A stretch of DNA of 64,000 nucleotides from Dugong dugon (taxonomy: Eukaryota > Chordata > Mammalia > Sirenia > Dugongidae): NCBI GenBank assembly GCA_030035585.1, contig CM057473.1, positions 7,490,501-7,554,500 on the forward strand. The letters run 5' to 3'. Of this stretch, positions 10,577 through 20,545 are shown one piece after another. The notes below the pieces were generated by a model. That model saw nothing but the letters and a program-made list of their open reading frames with translations, was not told the origin of the DNA and did not search any database. How positions within the stretch are numbered: position 1 is the first letter of the stretch; each line of letters opens with the position of its first letter. Both the position numbers and the translations under genes were made by a program.

Positions 10577-11199
10577 TTTTTTTTTTTTAATTTTTTTTGT
10601 TGTACTTTAGATGAAGGTTTACAGAACAAATAGTTTCTCATTAAACAGTTAGTACACATACTGTTTTATAACATTGGTTAACAACCCCACGACATGTCAA
10701 CGCTCTCCCTTCTCGACCTTGGGTTCCCCATTACCAGATTTCCTGTTCCCTCCTGCCTTCTAGTCCTTGCCCCTGGACTGGTGTGCCCATTTAGCCTCAT
10801 TTTGTTTTGTGGGCCTGTCTAATCTTTGGCTGAAGGGTGAACCTCGGGAGTGATTTCATTACCGAGCTAAAAGGGTACCTGGGGGCCATACTCTTGGAGT
10901 TTCTCCAGTCTCCGTCAGGCTAGTAAGTCTGATCTTTTTTTATGAGTTAGAATTTTGTTCTCCATTTTTCTCCAGCTCTGTCTGGGACCCTCTGTTGTGA
11001 TCTCTATCAGAGCAGTCAGTGGTGGTAGCCGGGCACCATCTAGCCGTACTGGACTCAGTCTGGTGGAAGCCGTGGTAGTTGTGGTCCGTTAGTCCTTTGG
11101 ACTCATCTTTCCCTGTATCTTGTTTTCTTCATTCTCCTTTGCTCCCAAAGGGGTGAGACCAGTGGAGTATCTTAGATGGCCGCTCACAGGTTTTTAAGA
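10577..11199 (-). mobile_element. L1 3' UTR insertion with 17-bp TSD
   Basis: A minus-strand L1 3' end. It opens with the T-rich complement of the poly(A) tail at 10577-10600. Then follow the complement of the 3' UTR (GAAGGTTTACAGAACAAATA, ACATTGGTTAACAACCCCAC) and deeper 3' UTR (GCAGTCAGTGGTGGTAGCCG, GGCCGCTCACAGGTTTTTAA). Flanking repeats CTCAAATAGGAACTCTT at 10560-10576 and 11200-11216 are identical over 17 bp, so this is a recent target-primed insertion. Confidence 0.95.
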
Positions 11200-11232
11200 C
11201 TCAAATAGGAACTCTTAAAAGATAAGAAACAT

Positions 11233-11440
11233 ATAACCCATAACCCACTGCCATCGAGTTGATTCTGACTCATAGCAATGCTACAGGACAGAGTAGAACT
11301 GCCCCATAGCGTGTCCAAGGCTGTAAAACTTTATGGAAGCAGACTGCCACATCATTCTCCCACGGAGCAGCTGGTGGGTTTGAACCTCCAACTTTTCGGT
11401 TAGCTGTGGAGCACTTAACCATTGCATCACCAGAGCTCCT
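11233..11440 (-). mobile_element. AfroSINE type C
   Basis: Reverse copy: CACTGCCATCGAGTTGATTC at the tail, CTTTATGGAAGCAGACTGCC and TTCTCCCACGGAGCAGCTGG from the type C middle, CATCACCAGAGCTCC at the head complement. Confidence 0.9.
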
Positions 11441-11454
11441 TAATAAACATACCA

Positions 11455-11622
11455 AACCAAAAAAAACAAAACACATTGCCATCGAGTCCATTCTGACTCA
11501 TAGCGACCCTATAAGACAGAGTAGAACTGCCCCATAGGGTTTCCAAGGAGCGGCTGGTGGATTCAAACTGCCGACCTTTCGGTTAGCAGCCAAATGCTTA
11601 ATTACTCCGCCACCAGGGCCAC
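11455..11622 (-). mobile_element. AfroSINE type A
   Basis: Reverse type A copy adjoining the previous SINE: AACACATTGCCATCGAGTCC, CCATAGGGTTTCCAAGGAGC, GGCTGGTGGATTCAAACTGC and CCGCCACCAGGGCC. Confidence 0.92.
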
Positions 11623-11624
11623 AA

Positions 11625-11985
11625 GAAACATACAGCAAGGGGAAATTCTAATAGAAATGCAGAGGTAAACGTTCTCAACTATTTCACCAAAATACAGAAT
11701 TTGACACTGTGGGGAATGAAGAAAAGAAGGGACAAGAATTCGGCCCCCAGGGGCTTGTGATCCTGTGGGAGAGACAGCCAGGTAGGCAGATGATCAGAAC
11801 AGAATGTGATCAGGGCTGTGCGGAACAAGGAAGGATGAGTAATTTTGCCTGAGGGGAAAGTTTGAGAGGAAGAAACGGGTACTTTATATTAAAATTTAAA
11901 AATTTAAAGATTGAAAAAAAAATGTTCTGCTTCCAAGAGCAATGTATGATTGTTTATTTTTTAAGAATTCATTTAACTTGAGATC
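11625..11985. other. Unassigned DNA
   Basis: No family recognised. The stretch 11745-11880 (CCCCAGGGGCTTGTGATCCT, GAACAGAATGTGATCAGGGC) may be an old repeat of the type common in mammals, but I cannot name it. Confidence 0.3.
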
Positions 11986-12194
11986 CAATGGGCACCCCAG
12001 CCCAGGGGCGAGGATGAGAGGGCAGGAGGGGACAGGAAAGCTAGTAATGGGGAACCCCAGGTAGGGAAGGGGAGAATGTTGACATGTCATGAGGTTGGCA
12101 ACCGGTGTTACCAAATAATGTGTGTATTAATTGTTTAACGAGGAACTAGTTTGCTCTGTAAACCTTCATTTAAAGTACAATAAAAATTTTTTTT
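11986..12194 (+). mobile_element. L1 3' UTR fragment
   Basis: CCAGCCCAGGGGCGAGGATG, GGGGAGAATGTTGACATGTC, GAGGAACTAGTTTGCTCTGT and AAAGTACAATAAAAATTTTT give the last ~210 bp of L1. The next L1 inserted immediately next to its A-rich tail. Confidence 0.85.
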
Positions 12195-12211
12195 AAAAGT
12201 ACAGAATTTGA

Positions 12212-14027
12212 TAATCCTATTAAAAAATGGGCAAAGGAAATGAACAGACACTTCACCAAAGAAGACATTCAAATGGCCAACAGACACATGAGGAAATGCT
12301 CGCGATCACTAGCCATTAGAGAAATGCAAATTAAAACCACAATGAGATACCATCTCACCCCCCGGCATTACCGGCATGAATCAAAAACACTGGAAATAAC
12401 AAATGTTGGCGGGGCTGTGGGGAGATGGGAACTCTTATGCACTGCTGGTGGGAATGCAAAATGATACAACCATTTTGGAAAATGATATGGCGCTTCCTCA
12501 GAAAGCTAGAAATAGACATACCATTCGATCCAGCAATCCCACTCCTAGGAATATATCCTAGAGAAATAAGAGTCATCACTCAAATAGACATATGCACACC
12601 TACGTTCATGGCAGCATTGTTCACAATAGCAAAACGATGGAAACAACCTAGATGCCCATCAACAGATGAACGGATAAACAAACTATGGTACATACACACA
12701 ATGGAGTACTATGCAACGAGAAAGAACAACAATGAATCTGTGAAGCATCTCATAACATGGATGAAACTGGAGGACATTATGCTGAGTGAAATAAGTCAAT
12801 CACAAAAGGACAAATATTGTATGAGACCTCTATTGTAAAAACCCATGAAAAAGTTCACACACAAAATGTAGCAATCTTTGTTGGTTACCAGGGATGGGAG
12901 GGGTGGGGGGGAAATACTAAATAGGCAATAGATAAGTGGTATCTTGGGTGAAGGGTGAGACAGTACACAATACAGGGGAAACTAACACAACCTGTACAAG
13001 GAAAGGTCATGGAAGCCCCATAGACACATCCAAACTCCCTGAGGAACTGAATTGCTGGGCGGAGGGCTCTGGGGACCATGGTTTCGGGGAACATCTAGCT
13101 CAATTGGCATGACACATCTTATAAAGACAATGCTCTACATTCTACCTTGGTGAGTAGTGTCTGGGGTCTTAAAAGCCTGTGAGCAGCCATCTAAGATTCT
13201 CCACTGGTCTCATCCCTTCAGGAGCAAGGGAGAATGAATAGAACAGGATACAAGGAGAAGATTAGTCCGAAGGACTAATTGTCCACAGCTACCAAGGCCT
13301 CCACCGGACTGAGTCCAGTACAGCTAGATGGTGCCCGGCTACCGCCACTGACTGCTCTGACCAGGATCACAACAGAGGGTTCTGGACAGAGCTGAAGAAG
13401 GATGTAGAGCATAATTCTAACTCACAAAAAAAAAAAAAAAAAAAAAAGACCAGATTTACTGGCCTAAGGGGGACTGGAGAAACCTCGAGAGTACGGCCCT
13501 CAGACACCCTTTTAGCTCAGTGGTAAAGTTACCTCCGAGGTTCACTGTTCAGCCTGGGAGTGGACAGCCCGGTAAAACCAAATAAGACTAACGAGGTACA
13601 GGAGTCCAGGGACAAGGGCCAGAAGGCAGAAGGGGACAAGGAAGCTGATGATAGGGAACCCAAGGTTGAGTAAGGATATTGTTGATGTGAGATTGTTAAC
13701 CATTGTCATAAGGCAACATTTGTAGTAACTGTTAAATGAGAAACTATTTTGTTCTGTAAGCCTTCATCTTATGTGAGAATAACAGCACAATTGGAAGAGT
13801 TTAGTCAATGTCACTGAACTGTGTATGTAGGAATTTTTGAAACGGTGTATCTTTGGCTATGTGTATTTTCACCAAAAAAAAAAAAGGTTGAGAATTTAGA
13901 GGGTTAATATGTTGTGGGGTTGTTAACCAATGTCAGAAAACAACATGTGTACTACTGTTTCATGAGAAACTATTTGTTCTGTAAGCCTTCACCTGAAGTA
14001 CAATAAAATATAAAAAAATAAAATAAA
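12212..14027 (+). mobile_element. 5'-truncated L1 with 17-bp TSD
   Basis: The element enters L1 ORF2 near its C-terminal third and runs to a composite 3' UTR ending in AATAAAATATAAAAAAATAAA. Flanking repeats AAAAGTACAGAATTTGA at 12195-12211 and 14028-14044 are identical. The 3' UTR is unusual: between 13770 and 13890 it contains an extra ~115-bp block (TGTGAGAATAACAGCACAAT to TGTGTATTTTCACCAAAAAA) after a first 3' end, and then a second 3' end. The same composite occurs at 29680-30436. Confidence 0.93.
12240..12838 (+). pseudogene. L1 ORF2 C-terminal remnant
   Basis: Not a host gene: this is the decayed C-terminus of L1 ORF2 inside the 12212-14027 insertion. Two overlapping frames are needed. 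12240-12464 starts [20 protein letters not shown], and 12425-12838 holds [34 protein letters not shown] and HTMEYYATRKNN, ending in a natural stop. A frameshift near 12360-12460 separates the two. The reverse transcriptase and endonuclease domains were never inserted, so it cannot mobilise itself. Confidence 0.9.
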
Positions 14028-14044
14028 AAAAGTACAGAATTTGA

Positions 14045-14870
14045 GAGTTGGCTTAGAGGGCGGGGCGTGTATACAGTCAAAGTTCCAAAGGTCTTATTTG
14101 CTGGGAGGAAGAAAAAAAGAGTCAAAGTATCCTGAAGGAATCAGCTAATCAAGATGGGAGGGAAGCACAGATCAGTATAAAGCACATGTTGATAAGGACA
14201 ATAATTGCTGCCTTGTTTTAAAAAATAGTACCTAAATATGTATATTATGATGAGGGCCAAAGAAAGACAGATAGAGTGGAAAAGTATAGTACTTAGCAAG
14301 GGAAAAGGAATAAATCACAACTTGATCAAACCTATCAAGAGAAAGGAAAAAGAGAAAATAACAATATAAATATATATATTTAAAATTAGATGGAAGGAAT
14401 AAAATCTAACATGCATTGTTAAACCACAAAGCAGAGACTGTCAGACGGGGTTAAAAAAGCAAAGCCCAGCTATACACTAAAGATGAGGAGCACACATCAA
14501 ACAAACTGGTCGAAAAGATACAAAGATAAAGGGCTGCAACTCATTTTCATCCTCCCCGAAAACCACAGCAAAAGGCTCTGTAATAAAGGTCACAGAACCT
14601 TAAGGACAGGGAGAACTGGAGAGGAAACTACACAAAATTTGCATTTGAAGAGCAGAGGAAAGAGCGACAGAATGCTTAGCATACCGGAGGGTGGGGAAGG
14701 TCAAGAGCCAATGTGATTTACAACACACAAAGGTCCCAAAACTTAAGAATTGGTGTCACCAGGTACCCTTGGAAGTGAGAAACTAAAATAAAGAGGATTG
14801 GTTGAAATCTGCTGAAGACAGAGTTAGGCCTTTAAATCCCTTTCCTACACCACACTCCCTTCCTCATCCC
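14045..14870 (+). repeat. Ancient L1/HAL1-like or unassigned A-rich DNA
   Basis: A-rich sequence with degenerate coding texture (TAAAGATGAGGAGCACACAT, TGGTCGAAAAGATACAAAGA, AGGGCTGCAACTCATTTTCA). It resembles the old L1-type sequence that resumes at 15580. The ORF 14483-14716 is probably a relic of it, not a gene. Confidence 0.4.
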
Positions 14871-14872
14871 AG

Positions 14873-15016
14873 TAGAAACCTGTTCAGTTACCCTCAAGTG
14901 ACCCTATAGGACAGAGCAGAATTGCCCCATAGGGTTTCCGAAGAGCGGCTGGTGGATTCAAACTGCTGACCTTTTGGTTAGCAGCGGAATCCTTAACCAC
15001 TGCGCCACCGGGGCTC
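14873..15016 (-). mobile_element. AfroSINE type A
   Basis: Reverse copy: TGACCCTATAGGACAGAGCA, CCCCATAGGGTTTCCGAAGA, CTGACCTTTTGGTTAGCAGC and GCGCCACCGGGGCTC. The tail end is eroded. Confidence 0.9.
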
Positions 15017-15189
15017 GGGATTACCAGACACCTGAGGAGAATGTTCCATGGGAGACAGAGACCAAAAATAGCAACTTGGAAGAAACAGACTGCAAAGAAA
15101 CAAAAAAAAAAATACTTTAAAAAAATTATATACATATATATTGTGTGTGTGTGCACAGATTTAAAATACATTGCAGTCATAAAAAAAAG

Positions 15190-15578
15190 TTGTTATTAGC
15201 TACTGTTGAGTCAGCTCAGACTCACCAAAACCCCACATACAACAGAACAAAACATCATCCTATCCTGCACCATCTTCAAAATCGGTGGTATACTAGACTC
15301 CATTGTTGAAGCCACTGTGTATTTTAAGTGCCCTCCAACCTAGGGGAGCTTATCTTCCAGCACTATATTAAACAATATTCTGTTGTGACCTATAAGGTTT
15401 TCAATGGCTAATTTTCAGAAATAAATCCCCAGGCCTTTCTTCCTAGTTTGTCTTAGTCTGGAAGCTCTGCTGAAACCTGTCCACCATGGGTGACCCTGCC
15501 AGTATTTGAAATATCAGCGGCATAGCTTCCAGCATCACAGCAACACACAAGCCACCACAGGATGACAAACTGACAGAC
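15190..15578 (-). mobile_element. Type E element, uninterrupted reference copy
   Basis: Minus strand, about 390 bp. In minus order: a 5' end with GTTTGTCATCCTGTGGTGGC; a body with CTGATATTTCAAATACTGGC, GTCACCCATGGTGGACAGGT, TTTCAGCAGAGCTTCCAGAC and CAACAGAATATTGTTTAATA; then GGAGGGCACTTAAAATACAC. The last ~130 bp match the RTE 3' end (CAACAATGGAGTCTAGTATA, TGTTTTGTTCTGTTGTATGT). No obvious A or B box is seen. It gives the empty-site sequence for the interrupted copies at 6695-7665 and 58255-59337. Confidence 0.8.
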
Positions 15579-15579
15579 A

Positions 15580-17000
15580 GGTGTTGGGGAAAAAGAATAG
15601 GATGGTATTCAAATGGAACATTCAGAGAACAAAAAGAAGTTCTTGAAAATCAAGGACACGAAAGCAGAAATGAAAAATTCAATAGAAGGGGTGGTAAAAA
15701 GATCCAAAAAGCACAGAGATGGAAAATTGGGGTGGGGGAGAAGGGCTTTATGAAAATTAGAGAACTGTTCCTACCAACATATGCATACAGGGGTTCTAGA
15801 AAGCAAGAAAGCAGAAAATGTAGAAACGAAATCACCAAGATCAAAATTCAATATTACTTCCCCAAACAGAAGATAATTATAAGGGCCTGTCAAATTCTCA
15901 ACAGAATGAATGAAAACTGACTCACATCAAGACACATCATTATGAAATTTCAGAAGCCTGGGGGGAGAAAAGAGACCCTACAAGCTTCCAAGGGAGAGAG
16001 AGAAGTCACATACAAAGGATCGCAAATCAGAATAGCTTTGGACTTCTCAACAGTATTGGAAGCTAGAAGATAATAAAAATGTATCTTTAAATTCAGAAAA
16101 TAAATATTCCTGATCTAAAATTCTACAGTTATCCATGCTATTAATCAAGTCTCAGGGTGGAAACAAAGACTTTAAAGACACGCAGTGTCTCTAAAGAAGT
16201 GATTGAAGGGTATTCTCCACCAAAATATGAGTGTAAACCAAGAAGAAGGAATAGAAGGAATTCTTAAAATATAAGATTCAACTAAAGAAAGAGTTGAAAG
16301 CAGAGATGAGCAAACTTTTTCTGTAAAGGGTCAGAGAGTAGATATTTTAGGCTTAACCTTACCTTTCACTGTAGCGTGAAAACTGCCGTAGACAATACCT
16401 GAATGAATGGGCATGATTGTGATCCAATAAAACTTTATTTGGAAAAACAAGCAGTGGGCCAGAGTCGGCCCATGGGTCATAGCTTGTCAGCCCATGCTGT
16501 AAAGGAATCCCCAGAATCATAGCGAAAGGAGAAGCCTAGAAAAGAGCTGTGCACCAGTCCAGATTTAAGTGGCAAGAAAGCTCTGGCCAGAATTGCTTCG
16601 AGGTGATCCAACTGATGAAATCGAACCCCTGCTTGAATGTATCAAGATGAAATTTGGACAACTGGTAGAGCATTTGGAGCTGAAGTATGAATAAGTCCAT
16701 AGAAATACTATGCAAATGAAAAATGAGACAAGTATTAACTCTAGGGGAAATAAATCTTGCATAAAAGAAAACTTATCATTTACTGCATGGCTCAATTCTT
16801 CAAAGCATTCATAAGATAAAAGTAAAAATGTAAGAAAAGCTGAAAATAATGAGATGAGTTAATGTAAGCAGAGAGAAAGCACAAGTGGCGATAATATCAT
16901 CAAAGGCAACTTCAAGGTTAAAAGCACCAAATGGAATAAAGAGGGACATGATGTAATAATAAAAGATACAATTTACAATGATAAAATAGTCATAAGCCGG
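15580..17000 (+). repeat. Ancient HAL1/L1M-like remnant
   Basis: Sequence such as ATCAAGACACATCATTATGA, AATTTCAGAAGCCTGGGGGG, CACATACAAAGGATCGCAAA, GACTTCTCAACAGTATTGGA and ATTCTCCACCAAAATATGAG is a recognisable order of codons from an old L1/HAL1-type ORF. It is disrupted by stops and by a hAT fossil at 16300-16500. Confidence 0.6.
16300..16500 (+). mobile_element. hAT-type DNA transposon fossil
   Basis: AGATGAGCAAACTTTTTCTG, TGTAAAGGGTCAGAGAGTAG, ACTGCCGTAGACAATACCTG and CAATAAAACTTTATTTGGAA, ending TAGCTTGTCAGCCCATGCTG. The ends are approximately complementary (GCAAACTTTTTC-type). It is a mammal-wide non-autonomous hAT-like repeat; I cannot name the exact family. A related piece lies at 25815-25955. 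Confidence 0.65.
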
Positions 17001-17004
17001 TAGG

Positions 17005-17200
17005 CTATAGTCGTTGGGTGCCGTTGAGTTGATTTTGACCCATAGTGACCTCATATGACAGAGCAGAACTGCCCCATAGGATTTTCTAGGCTGTACTCTT
17101 CACAGGGCAGATCGCCAGGTCTTTCTCCTGTGGAGCCGTTGGGAGGGTTCAAACAACTAACTTCTCGGTTAGCTTAACTATTGCACCACCAGGGCTCCAG
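17005..17200 (-). mobile_element. AfroSINE type C
   Basis: Reverse copy: GGTGCCGTTGAGTTGATTTT, TGACAGAGCAGAACTGCCCC, TTTCTCCTGTGGAGCCGTTG and TTGCACCACCAGGGCTCC. The middle is diverged. Confidence 0.88.
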
Positions 17201-17204
17201 AGCC

Positions 17205-17663
17205 TGCATGCACCAGATGATACAGCACATAGCTATACAAAGCAAAACTATTAAGGACACATTGATTAAAATAAAAGTATAATAAAGCATTTCAATACAG
17301 CTTGGAAACTGGAAAAAAAGGCAAAGCTTGACTATGAGGCGAAAAAAAGAGATTGCTTGATCTTTTATGCCATATTAAAACATTGTCTAACAAGCTGGCC
17401 TAAGGATCATCTGATGCTGTAGATAAACGTAACCTAGTTTGATTTACTATTCACTCTTAATTAGGGCTGAGAGTCTGTAAAGTTAGATTTTCACTTAAAG
17501 AAAATTGACAAGTTTCGAATAAATTTTCTTGGTAGAGATGCAAATGATTCCTATCTGATATTGAAGATAACCCAAAAAAGTGATGGGTTCATTGCCCTTT
17601 AGGAAATTAACCAATTCTGCGTCTACTTTGCTATCTTATTCCAGCATTGTTTCTCCCACTGAC
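17205..17663. other. Unassigned AT-rich DNA
   Basis: No family recognised. Homopolymer-rich, without exon-like reading frames. Confidence 0.3.
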
Positions 17664-17676
17664 TGATATATATGAC

Positions 17677-17840
17677 AGAGCCCTGGTGGCGCAGCGGTTC
17701 AGAGCTCGGCTGCTCACCAAAAGGTCAGCAGTTCGAATCCACCAGCCACTCCTTGGAAACCCTATGGGGCAGTTCTATTCTGTCCTACAGGGTCGCTATG
17801 AGTCAGAATCAACAGCAAAGGGTTTGGTTTGGTTTTTGGT
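17677..17840 (+). mobile_element. AfroSINE type A, well preserved
   Basis: The clearest tRNA-like head in the window: GAGCCCTGGTGGCGCAGCGG with an A-box, then GGTCAGCAGTTCGAATCCAC with a B-box (GTTCGAATCC). The body and GGGTTTGGTTTGGTTTTTGG end follow. Candidate TSD: ATATATGACAG before and ATATACATGACAG after. Confidence 0.95.
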
Positions 17841-17854
17841 ATATACATGACAGG

Positions 17855-18218
17855 GTGTTGGCGAAGACTATTGAATATACTATGGACTGCCAGAAGAATG
17901 AACAAATCTGTGTTGGAAGAAATACAGTCAGCATGCTCCTTAGAACCAAGGATGGAGAAACTTTCTCTCACGTACTTTGGACATGTTATCAGGAGGGATC
18001 AGTCCCTGGAGAAGGACAGCATGCTTGGTAAAGTAGAGGGTCAGCAAAAAAAGAGGAAGACCCTCAATGAGATGGATTGACACAGTGGCTGCAACAATGG
18101 ACTGGAGCACAGCAACGATCATGCGGACGCCATAGGACCAGGCAGTGTTTCTTTCTGTTATACGTAGGGCCGCTGTGAGTCAGAACTGACTCAATGGCAC
18201 TTAACAACAACACCATAA
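17855..18218 (+). mobile_element. RTE LINE 3' end
   Basis: About the last 120 codons plus tail, split over three frames. The translation shows VEGQQKKRKTLNEMD and a preceding SLEKDSMLGK block. The tail is GGCCGCTGTGAGTCAGAACT and CAATGGCACTTAACAACAAC. 5'-truncated at GGTGTTGGCGAAGACTATTG. The AfroSINE at 17677 abuts its start. Confidence 0.9.
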
Positions 18219-18221
18219 CAG

Positions 18222-18945
18222 GGAATCCCTGGGTGGCACAAAGGGTTAAGTGCTGGCTACTGACCGAAAGGTTGTCAGTTTGAATCCACCCAGAGACAGC
18301 TCAGAAGAAAGGCCTTGAAATTTACCTCCAAAAGGTCATGACCACGAAAACCCTATGGAGCACAGTTCTACTCTGAAACATGGGGGGTCACCATTGGAAG
18401 AGGCTGCATAGGCCCGGCTCACTGTTATTTACTCCCCATTGCTAACCGCCACATTGTCTCGTGATTTTTCCCTCCCTTTCTAGTCTCTACAAAAAGGTTT
18501 AAGATTAGCTGATGTTCGTCCCTGGAGGGTGGAAAACAAGTGATAATGACCTAAGAATGAAAAACCAAACAAAACATCCATCTTGCGACAAGAGTAAGCA
18601 GGATGTCGTCAGATAATCCCCAAAGATGTCACCACATAACCTCTAAGAATACCAGTGGAAGGTTAACTCATCTAAGACATCACCACCTCAGAGTAAAACT
18701 ACCACAAAAGATCCATAATCCTGTCCCTATAGAAGGCTGCAGCAGATCTCCAGTGGGGAGACGAGTTTTTTGGAGGAATCTATTCCCCTCCGTCTCCTAT
18801 AGCTCGATATATAATAAACATCTTGCTGCTCGCCTCACCCCTGTCTCAGAATTGGCTATGGCGTCAGGCGGCTCCAATCCGCGTTATTGCGGTAACAGTC
18901 GTGAGTCGGAATCAACTCAATGGCGACTGGTTTGGTTTGGTTTTA
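18222..18945 (+). mobile_element. AfroSINE type B split by an LTR
   Basis: Left part 18222-18394: AATCCCTGGGTGGCACAAAG, TTGAATCCACCCAGAGACAG, GAGCACAGTTCTACTCTGAA and GGTCACCAT. Right part 18898-18945: GTCGTGAGTCGGAATCAACT, CAATGGCGACTGGTTTGG. The two parts make one complete B element once the intervening LTR is ignored. Confidence 0.92.
18395..18897 (+). mobile_element. Solitary ERV LTR, copy 1
   Basis: A 503-bp element beginning TGGAAGAGGCTG and ending CGGTAACA (TG...CA termini). It has AATAAA inside TATATAATAAACATCTTGCT and a final block GGCTCCAATCCGCGTTATTG. A second copy lies at 58581-59094. No internal retroviral coding sequence adjoins it, so it is a solo LTR. The polyadenylation-signal spacing and TG/CA termini suggest a class I-like ERV, but the class is inferred. 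No clear TSD: the flanks are CCAT and GTCG. Confidence 0.85.
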
Positions 18946-19315
18946 GATACGCGGCGTTCTTTCACACTCTCCTTTGAACCATTCTACGGTTCTCACATTA
19001 ATGAGAAACTACATCTGGGACACGTGCTCACTGTATATTTATTTGGAATCATGGGGTTTTTTTGGGTGATTGTTTTTCACTTTTTGAAAATTTAACAGTA
19101 TTCGAGATCCCAGCAAGATGCCTGGAAGGATTCATCTCTTGAGTCAATTTAACTGCATTGCCGGAGAAGTGTACCTTACGGGCTGTTTAAGCCCAAGCAC
19201 ATCTTTTTGTGGGTTCTGGATTAAATCCCAAATTGCAATGGAAATTTGTCTTTGTGACTCTGGGTTTTTGTCTTGTTGTTGTTTTCCTCTAAACTGTTTT
19301 CATTTTGGTGTTTTT

Positions 19316-19318
<3 letters not shown>
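18946..19318. other. Unassigned DNA
   Basis: No family recognised. The long ORF that starts at 19118 is an artefact of the following GT repeat. Confidence 0.3.
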
Positions 19319-19370
<52 letters not shown>

Positions 19371-19412
19371 GCACATGCGTGTGTGTGCGCATGCGTGTGT
19401 TTGCGTGTTTTC
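19319..19412 (+). repeat. (GT)n microsatellite with CGCATGCG flank
   Basis: A (GT) run of about 50 bp (19320-19369), then imperfect alternating purine-pyrimidine sequence: CCGCACATGCGTGTGTGTGC, GCATGCGTGTGTTTGCGTG. Such tracts are prone to Z-DNA and length polymorphism. Confidence 0.97.
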
Positions 19413-20006
19413 CTGGTTCTTGGCCAAATTTGGTCCTGGTTCTGGTTTGTGCACAGCTGATAATGTATCCTCCATTGGTGTCAGCAATGATTGCAGACGC
19501 TGTTTTATGGTCTGACCACTTAGTAATGGGGACGGGATCTTTCCCAGGTAGTAAGGCACGGCTGATTTCTATCCGGCACGTGGTGGAGATCCGTTCCCGA
19601 CTGACCGGGAAACACGTGGTCAGCCAGTCTCATCTGTCTTTGTCTGAATGTTTTCATGTTTACTATTCCAGTTAAGAAAACGTATCCTGTCCATTCAAAA
19701 CAAGAACAATTCCTTGTTATCTGGACCAGTACGATTTTATGTTCTGTGGGGGTTTTTCTTTCTTTTTTTTAACCTGTCGCTGACGTTGTAGAGCTGAAGC
19801 TGCAAACTACCCATGGGTCTATGTATCCATGATAAAAACCCTCAAAAAAAAAAAAAAAATTTACTCTTTTTGCAGGAATGCAAAATATTTTTCTACTTCT
19901 ACGGTACCATACCCGTTGCCCTTGAGTCGATTCTTGTAAGGTTACATTCTGTATTGGGACATGCACAGGGAAATGTGTATTTGTTACACCTATGGGTGGG
20001 GTGCCG
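19413..20006. other. Unassigned DNA, with a small SINE-tail scrap
   Basis: Mostly unrecognised. CCGTTGCCCTTGAGTCGATT at about 19915-19934 matches the complement of an AfroSINE tail and is probably a short relic. An A16 run lies near 19843. Confidence 0.35.
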
Positions 20007-20205
20007 GAGTCCCTGGGTGTTGCAAATAGTTAAGCCGCTTGGCTGCTAACCAAAAGGTTGGCTGTTTGAATCCACCCAGAAGCACCTCAGAAGAAAGGCC
20101 TGGCAATCTACCTCTGAAAGATCACAGCCATTGAAAATTCTATAGAACACAGTTCTACTCTGAAACACAAATGGTCAACATGAGTTAACTGGCAACTGGT
20201 ATTGG
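20007..20205 (+). mobile_element. AfroSINE type B
   Basis: GAGTCCCTGGGTGTTGCAAA head, GTTTGAATCCACCCAGAAGC B-box region, CACCTCAGAAGAAAGGCCTG, GAACACAGTTCTACTCTGAA and ACTGGCAACTGG end. Confidence 0.93.
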
Positions 20206-20545
20206 AGTGGTTCCAACTGATGCAATGTTTCTGGAGGACAACTTGGCAATACATATCGAAAGCCCTGGTGGCACCGTGGTTAACAGCTACGGCTGCTAAC
20301 CGAAAGGTCTGCAGTTCAAATCCACCAGCTGCTCCTTGGAAACCCTATTGTACAGTTCTGCTCTGTCCTATAGGGTCGCTATGAAATAGAATCAACTCAA
20401 CAGCAATGGGTTTGGTTTTTTGGTTTATCGAAAGCCTTAAAAAATGCACACCCTTTGAGCTAGTAATTCCTCTTCTAGGAAATTAACCCAGGAAAATAAT
20501 GCAATATATGTACAAAGATGTTCCTTGCAAACAATGTTGTAGGGC
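20206..20545 (+). mobile_element. Old L1 (L1ME-like) ORF2 scrap carrying an AfroSINE
   Basis: GTTTCTGGAGGACAACTTGG, CAATACATATCGAAAGCC and, after the SINE, AAAAAATGCACACCCTTTGA, AGTAATTCCTCTTCTAGGAA and TGTACAAAGATGTTCCTTGC are L1 ORF2 C-terminal codons of an old subfamily. Confidence 0.8.
20265..20425 (+). mobile_element. AfroSINE type A with 11-bp TSD
   Basis: Intact A copy with GGTGGCACCGTGGTTAACAG and GTCTGCAGTTCAAATCCACC. TSD TATCGAAAGCC at 20254-20264 and 20426-20436, perfect. The insertion lies inside the L1 ORF2 scrap. Confidence 0.95.

Noticed and set aside
19118..19675. 185-residue ORF with a long CVCVCV run
   Set aside because: The run is the (GT)n microsatellite read in frame. 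Flanking residues show no domain, and an opposite-strand ORF gives THTHTH from the same tract.
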